Positions 58,143-64,000 of a DNA stretch of 64,000 bases are shown here, one piece after another. Below the pieces are notes generated by a model. It was not told the origin of the DNA and did not search any database. It saw only the letters and a program-made list of their open reading frames with translations. The position numbers and the translations under genes were made by a program. Positions within the stretch are counted from its first letter, which is position 1; each line of letters begins with the position of its first letter. Source of the DNA: Austropuccinia psidii. Its lineage: Eukaryota; Basidiomycota; Pucciniomycetes; Pucciniales; Sphaerophragmiaceae. Location of the stretch: NCBI GenBank assembly GCA_023105745.1, contig JALGQZ010000001.1, forward strand, positions 70,035,991 to 70,099,990. The letters run 5' to 3'.

Positions 58143-59129
58143 TGTCTTTAATCAAATACTGTGCAGCTGGTAACAGACTTGGTAGAAGATACATTAACAG
58201 TCCAGAATATTCAGAAGCAGAATCTGAAGACATTATTGAAGTGAAAGTTGCTAAAAGAGGCACTTGGTTTAAGACAGAACAATCCAAATAACCACAAAAA
58301 GGTGTGTGTTTTCTGTATTCAATTCTTGTTTCATCTTGAATTGACGTGAAAATGGTGCATACCAGAAATGGAAGCAGCTATTCAGTCCAACCAGATGGAC
58401 CTAGACAAGGAATTGGTAAGACCAGAGCAACGTCTGCCAAGTCTTCCTCAAGAAAGATACATCTGGAGGATGCCAGAGTTGCCTCCCATTCCCCAAGGTC
58501 TGTACCACCAAACTTTGATGTGAACTCTGAGCCTGAACTGATTGAAGGTGATATTTTAAGGGCTGAACCACTTCCAAGTAGCAGCTATAGAAATATATCA
58601 GTCCCAATATAAAAATTTGTTCAGAGCAGCAAAGGAAGAGGAGTGGTAGATATGCCCAAGACTTTGGCAAGGGGCCATGAACTCCTACTTACACATGAAG
58701 AGCTTTCTGAGTCAGGAGAATACCATAGAACTCTTAGGAGGGTGGAGCCCATTGTCTTACAAAGACAAGGTGAAAAAGATGAAGAATTAGTTGATGAACA
58801 AAAGTCTTTTATCCATAGACCAGAAGAAGGAATTTGAAATGACTTCAGCCTTGGAAGAAGGCCCAGTGGCGTCTACCAGCTCCAGAACAGCTCCAGAAGC
58901 ATTCAAAGAGAAGCCCAAAGGACCTCAGAAGAAGAAGAAAGCTCACAAGAACCATCAGGGAAAGGGAAAAGGCAAAGCCAATTGGCACAGACCTTACCCA
59001 CAAGGGTACAGGATCCCCAAATTGGAGCCTTCAGCAGTGGACAGTGTCATAAATATGGCCAGGACTCTTATGTATTTCACAGCAAAAGAGCAGGAAAGGA
59101 TGAACAGGACTTTTCCACACAAATAATAG
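58143..59129 (+). pseudogene. ORF1: spliced overlapping protein of element E
   Basis: Upstream exon 58143-58301 (IKYCAAGNRLGRRYINSPEY, one stop near its end). A 64 nt intron follows (58302-58365), then exon 58366-58497 (MPELPPIPQ) and a possible 63 nt intron (58498-58560). The rest reads AIEIYQSQYKNLFRAAKEEE, a stop, then LWQGAMNSYLHMKSFL, GWSPLSYKDK, and from 58791 QGKGKGKANWHRPYPQGYRI, PKLEPSAVDSVINMARTLMY ending FPHK. Blocks match C's ORF1: Y.QG.RIPK, MART and a charged tail. About three nonsense codons in the spliced frame. Same one-base offset to gag as in A2, C and H. Confidence 0.55.
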
Positions 59130-60300
59130 ATCAAAGACACTTTGTTAAATCTAGTATTGATGTAGAACTTGGCAAATTTGATGCAAAGTTAAATAAAATA
59201 ATATTGGACATGAGTGAATTGAAAAGAAATGACAAGAAGTATACTGAATGGTATCAGTTTACAAATGTCAGACTTGATTCAATTACCAATACATGTGACA
59301 GAATTGAGAGTCAATGTCAAGTTCAAGATGATGAAATGGAAGATCTTTCAATTTTAAACATTAATGATCAACTTAGAATTCTGAAAGATCATGTCTTGGG
59401 AATAAATATAAATACCAATCAGTTTGCCACAAATTTGGAGAAAAGTGACAGTGAAAGGCAGAAGTGAAAGAATGAAATCATTGCAAATGTAGAGAAAATT
59501 CATAAGAGTAATGAACCATATATGTCAAGACATTCTACACCTTTTACTGAAGAAAAACATTCTGTTAAAGGAAGTTTGACCCCATTCTTAGGTGAAAATC
59601 CTATTTGTGCAAAAGATATTCCAAAACTAGAAGAATGGCCAAAATTCTCTGGTGACTGAGAATAAAATCATATTAAGTGCATCAGAACTATTGATATTTT
59701 GCAAGAAGATTTTGATATACCTGATGGAATTATAGTGGGAAAAATGGACTCTCTGTTTACCAGAACTGAAAAGAAATGGTATTACAAGATGAGACAAGAT
59801 CATGGAAAATATGATTGGTCTTGGTGGAAATCTGAAGTTATTACCAAATGGGCCAATAATTCTTGGAGTTTTAAAATGGAGAATGCTTTTGAAAGTGCCA
59901 TTTTTAACTCAGAAGAGGATAAACCACTTACTTGGTTCCTCAAACAGAAAAGCAGATTATCTGCTTCACACCCAGATATGTCTGACACTATTATTAATAT
60001 AAAAATATTAAGAAAATGTGGGGGAGAACTGGAACATGCTATCAAGTGCAGATCTTCAGAACCCTGTTCAACAGAGGACTACATTAATGCAATGGAAGAT
60101 ATCATTACTAGAACAAAAATTGGTAAAACTTGAACTAAAATCCTTATTGAGTCAAAAATGATCCCAAAGATTTCCAGAGAGGACAGAAGACCTGAGAAAC
60201 TTGTCTTGAAGTGTCATAAATGTGTAAACACTTCACGTTTAGCCATTACTTGCACCAAAAAGACAAAGATTAATGAAGCTCAAGTCCTTTAATAGGTTTA
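58352..60300 (+). pseudogene. Gag and nucleocapsid, E
   Basis: ATG 58352 lies 14 bases before the ORF1 intron acceptor. Pieces 58352-58612 (VHTRNGSSYSVQPDG), 58643-58837, 58982-59467 (coiled coil, LGKFDAKLNKIILDMSELKR) and 59699-60133 (capsid; WYYKMRQDHGKYDWSWWKSE, GGELEHAIKCR). The zinc knuckle near 60210-60250 reads CHKCVNTSRLAITC: the CCHC histidine is Arg (codon at 60236), so zinc binding is probably lost. Stops at 58610, 58838, 59466 and 60134 break the frame. Confidence 0.87.
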
Positions 60301-60960
60301 GTGTACTGAAGAGAAAGAAGAATCTGACCTAGATTCTTCAGTCTCTGAAGACACACAAGTAGAGGACTATAGCATTGAAGACATTAAAGCTTTCTTTGAG
60401 GTCACAGAAGTCCATACTCAATTGCCACAATACAGTGAGGATTGCCATAACCTGATCAATATCCCGGATGCCAGAATGTGTAAAACCAAACCTGCTAGAG
60501 GTAAAGGATACACTGCTGAAGCATCTTGTATCACATCAATCCTGATGAATGATGTTGAAGCCAAAGTAAATTTGGATACAGGAGCATTTTGTACTTGTGT
60601 AGGCAAAGATTATTATCAAGCCATACTCCCTGGATGGAAAAATCATCTATTACCAATAGAGGGTGTACAATTTAGTAGTTCCAGTAATAATATGTACCCT
60701 TTGGGTATATTGGACACTAATCTTGTATTTCCACATCCAGAAGGAAGTTTAAGAATGAATACCCGGATTTTAGTAATGGACAATTGCACATGTCAGTACA
60801 TCATTCTTGAAAAGAATGGTTGAATATTTATGGTATTGAAATCAATAACCATAAATACAGATATTTCACAATTTGAGAAAACAAAAGACAAAAATTTTCA
60901 TTTTCTAATATTCCAAAAAAAATATCAATAGTATCTTCTAAAAAAGATACTTATAAGGAA
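60301..60960 (+). pseudogene. Aspartic protease, E
   Basis: Frame 60422-60823 with NLDTGAFCTCVGKDYYQAIL; the catalytic D-T-G is intact. Upstream acidic linker (EKEESDLDSSVSEDTQ). A shift at about 60820 separates it from the protease tail and the RT linker. Confidence 0.85.
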
Positions 60961-61944
60961 GAATTTGTGGCTAATCAACTTGTTGAAGCACAAATTAATC
61001 TATCATTGTCACACAAGATGAGACATGAACTTATTGATGCGTTATACACATATAATAATGCATTTGCCTCTGATAATGAACCATTAGTTTCTATAAAAGG
61101 GCATGAAGCTGATATTACTCTTAATATTAACAGACCATATGCTCCAGTACTTAGAAGACCAGCTTATCCAGCCAGTCTCAGAGCTAGGGAGGCCATGGAA
61201 AAAAATATCCAAGAGTTGATCCAACTTGGTGTACTAAGGAAAGTAGGCCATAATGAAGAAGTTGAAGTGACAACACCTTTTATTATATCTTGGAATAATG
61301 ATAAATCAAGAATGGTTGGATATTTTAGAGAATTGAATACCTACACAGTTCCAGATGGGTATCCAATACCTAGAACTCAAGAATCCTTGACCCAATTGTC
61401 TAAAGCCAAGTATATAACAACAATGGATGCATTGAAAGGCTTTCACCAAGAAGTTTTGATTCCTAAAGCTAAGAGATTACTTAGAATTATCACTCACTGT
61501 GGTATTTATGAGTATCTTAGAATGCCACTTTGTATGAATAATGCTCCATCTCATTATTTAAGGATGATTAATACCATCTTTCCCACAGAATTATCTGAAG
61601 GATGGCTTATCATTTATATTGATGATATCATCATATGTTCTGATTCATGGTCTTTGAACCTTGAAGAACTTGTAAGAGTACTTCAGTGAATATCAAAATT
61701 TCACTCAAGAAATAAAATTTTTGGTTTTGGAGAACTCAAAGCATTAGGACATATTGTTTCTGGTTTAAGCTTGGGTATTGACAAAAGGAAAGTGGCAGCA
61801 GTGTTACTTAAGCCAATACCCCAGAATAAAAGAGGAATGATGTCTTTTCTGGGACTTTCCAGTTATTATAGGCAACACTTGAGATACTTTCCAATTATAG
61901 CCAAGTCACTCTATAGAATCTGTGATTAACAGAAAGTATTTGCG
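60961..61944 (+). pseudogene. Reverse transcriptase, E
   Basis: Frame 60967-61689: YAPVLRRPAYPASLRAREAM, the VGYFRELNTYTVPDGYPIPR block (family: VGDFRALN, so catalytic-region Asp and Ala changed), TMDALKGFHQE with the first palm Asp, LRMPLCMNNAPSHY (family: FGLKNAP) and IIYIDDIIICSD with YIDD intact. It ends at a TGA. The thumb (61690-61944; [15 protein letters not shown]) is out of frame and has a stop at 61927. Confidence 0.87.
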
Positions 61945-62562
61945 ATGACACAGGAGAGAACTGAAGCTTCTGAGAAGATAAGGAAAGCTCTTACAGAAGC
62001 ACCTTTACTCCTCATGCCTGACTGGAATATACCTTTTAAATTGTACATTGATGCATGTGGAGATGGATTAGGGGTAGCCCTACATCAAGTCCAAATTATT
62101 GATGACAAACCTAGAGAAGGACCAGTTTGTTACATGTCAAGAACAATAAAACCAACAGAAGCCAGATATGGTGCAAGCCAGATGGAGTGCTTATGTTTGG
62201 TATGGGCACTTGAGAAATTACACTATTATCTTGATGGAAGTGTTTTTGAAGTGATAGCTGACTTGAATTCCGTGAAATCACTTCTTAACATGAAAACTCC
62301 TGACAGACATATGATGAGATGGTGAATAGCCATTCAGGAATATAGAGGTAATATGACTATAGGTCATAAAGCAGGAAACATTCACAAGAATGCTGATAGA
62401 CTTAGCAGTTCAGAATTAGCCATTACTCCTGAAAACCCAGCTTATGTACGTTTGGAAGCAGAACCGCAGATGCCAATTGAAACAATCAACATAACTGATA
62501 TTGGGACTGAATCCTTTTAAGAATTCAGAGAATCTTATAAGAAAGACAAAAATTGCCATATC
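61945..62562 (+). pseudogene. RNase H, E
   Basis: Frame 61945-62325: [20 protein letters not shown] (first Asp), [40 protein letters not shown]. The second catalytic region reads IADLNSV where relatives have ITDCNAV; the Asp is kept. A TGA (W codon, 62323) ends it. The tail HKNADRLSS and the integrase tether follow in broken sequence. Confidence 0.86.
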
Positions 62563-64000
62563 TTGACTTCCTTATTAGACAAAGACTGCAAAGATACATC
62601 TTTAGTCAAAGCACTGGATGAAGTTTGGAAGGATTCCTATTCTGAAGGAAGATTTCACTTGTTTGATGGGATTATTTACCACAGAACCAAACATTCTTGT
62701 ATAATGACATTATTTAGCAGACTGCTTATCAATACCATTCTTCATGAATGCCATGATAGCATCTACTCTGGACACCTGTCAGAAGACAGAACACTTGAAA
62801 AAGTAAAGAACTGTGCATGGTGGCCATCTTTGAGAAAAGAGACCACTGAATATTGCCATACCTGTGACAGATGGCAAAACGCAAACAGGAGTACAGGCAA
62901 GAAGGTTGGACTTATGATCCAAATTCAAGAACCAGAATCCCCTTGGGAAGCTCTTCACATGGATTGGGTCATAGCACTTCCTCCAAGTGGTGACAAACAT
63001 TATAATGCTTGTTTAGTCATTATAGAAAGAGATAGCAAAACTTCCATATTCTTACCATGTCATCAAGATGACACTGCTAAGGATACAACTCTTCTTCTAT
63101 GGAGTAGAGTTATTTCTCATACAGGGTTCTTTAAGAATATTATAAGTGACAGAGATCCCAAATTCACATATGCACTTTGGACCAATCTTCACAGATTGTT
63201 TGTGACTAAGTTATCATTCTCAACAGCAAATCACCCTCAAACAGATGGACAAGCATAGAGAATGATTCAAACTTTAGAAGACACAATCAGGAGATTCTCT
63301 GCTCATGAATTAGAACTTAAAGACTCAGATGGATTTACCCATGAGTGGTGCACCCTGATACCTGCATTAGAATTGGCGTATAAGACATCAGTCCATTCTT
63401 CAACAGGTCAAATTCCTGCTATGCTAGAAAAAGGCTGGAACCCAAGACTCCCAGCAGACACACTGAGGAAAGACTTCATTGAAATTCATCCTACAGCTTC
63501 CAGCTTCAAAATAATGCTTGATAAAGAAAAACATCATGCAAAACAGAGTATGAATGACACTTTTGACTATGCAAAACAGAAGTGGGACAAGAGTCACAAA
63601 GTAGGGGACTTAGTTCTAGCTTCAAACTTGAATTTTAATAATATCAAAGGCCCAAAGAAACTTCAAGATTCTTATGTAGGGCCTTTGGTTATTGTTGCCT
63701 TACATGGAACCCATGAAGTTCAAGTGGATTTGAGTGGTGAATTTGAAAATAAACAACCCACCTTTCCAGTCAGCTTGATAAAAACTTATCAACCAACTGA
63801 CAAAGAACTGTTTCCTTTAAGGAACCCAACTCCTTTGACTGTACCACCAGTGGAACAGAGTGAAGACAAAAGGATAAGGAAAGTCATTAAAGAAAGGAGA
63901 CTTAGGGGTAAAAATCAAAGAGAATATCTTGTCAGATATAGAAATACAGTACATGAAGATGAATGGCTGGCGGAATCAGAAATGCCTGACTCAGATAAAG
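62563..64000 (+). pseudogene. Integrase and chromodomain start, E
   Basis: Frame 62563-63258: zinc domain (CHDSIYSGHLSEDRTLEKVK, CHTCDRWQNANRSTG, with the last Cys changed to Trp), LHMDWVIALPPSGD (Asp), [13 protein letters not shown] (Asp) and HPQTDGQA, then a stop immediately before RMIQ. The stop replaces the catalytic Glu codon position (AGA-type context; relatives read AERMIQ). Sequence continues in frame to 64000 with YKTSVHSSTGQ and a chromodomain-like EYLVRYRNTVHEDEWLAE, cut by the window edge. Confidence 0.87.

Larger units (their letters stand above)
57760..64000 (+). mobile_element. Ty3/Gypsy chromodomain retrotransposon E (family B), truncated by window end
   Basis: Primer-site-like motif at 57762, leader, spliced ORF1 region, gag, protease, RT, RNase H and integrase in order. 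The chromodomain is cut by the window edge, so the 3' LTR is not seen. Less decayed than H, but with stops in each domain. It joins H head-to-tail. Confidence 0.9.

Noticed and set aside
1..64000. CRISPR arrays, rRNA or tRNA genes, bacterial operons
   Set aside because: No direct-repeat/spacer array, no recognisable rRNA or tRNA fold and no operon-like spacing; the content is eukaryotic transposon sequence.

Overview
The window is AT-rich, intron-bearing eukaryotic DNA made almost entirely of nested transposons, with one recognisable host gene. The Gag and Pol proteins, the several-kilobase nested chromodomain Ty3/Gypsy elements and a fungal-type TMA22/DENR gene with 68-85 nt introns point to a fungus. 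The Gag motifs (for example MVHTRNGSSYSVQPDG) resemble repeats I associate with rust fungi, in particular Austropuccinia psidii. That species call is from memory and is an inference.

Layout. (1) 120-19839: a decayed minus-strand Gypsy element, A1. A second, much better preserved element of the same family, A2 (6252-15935, plus strand), is inserted in its gag. A 380 bp MITE lies in the right LTR of A1. (2) 19840-23060: the host-like island, with unrecognised coding-like remnants and the TMA22 gene (21346-22357). (3) 23060-29350: old debris, namely an A-like gag fragment, an LTR plus gag remnant (J), and a solo LTR with a perfect target duplication (26893-29081). (4) 29350-31160: a decayed CACTA/tnp2-type transposase gene, cut by the LTR of element H. 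(5) 31161-57759: element H (plus strand). Its 5' LTR is split by element C (31967-43878, minus strand). The 5' LTR of C is in turn split by a solo LTR (40505-42428). The integrase of H is split by a 4.6 kb CACTA-like DNA transposon (50081-54673) that holds tandem hairpin repeats. (6) 57760-64000: element E, which shares the LTR at 55855-57759 with H as a tandem array and runs off the window.

How the genes work together. The three Gypsy families (A; B = H, E and probably J; C) share one layout: LTR, a primer-site-like TGGGGGCC motif, a leader intron, a small exon opening at AG|TG, a 63-85 nt intron, then gag-pol with CCHC knuckle, protease, RT, RNase H, integrase and chromodomain. The first 600-700 nt of gag are open or conserved in two frames. 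The second frame (called ORF1 here) is always offset the same way, is reached by splicing the small exon, and is conserved between families. In A1, A2, H and E the Gag start codon lies inside the intron that is removed to make ORF1. I regard this candidate splicing-controlled overlapping gene as the most interesting signal in the window.
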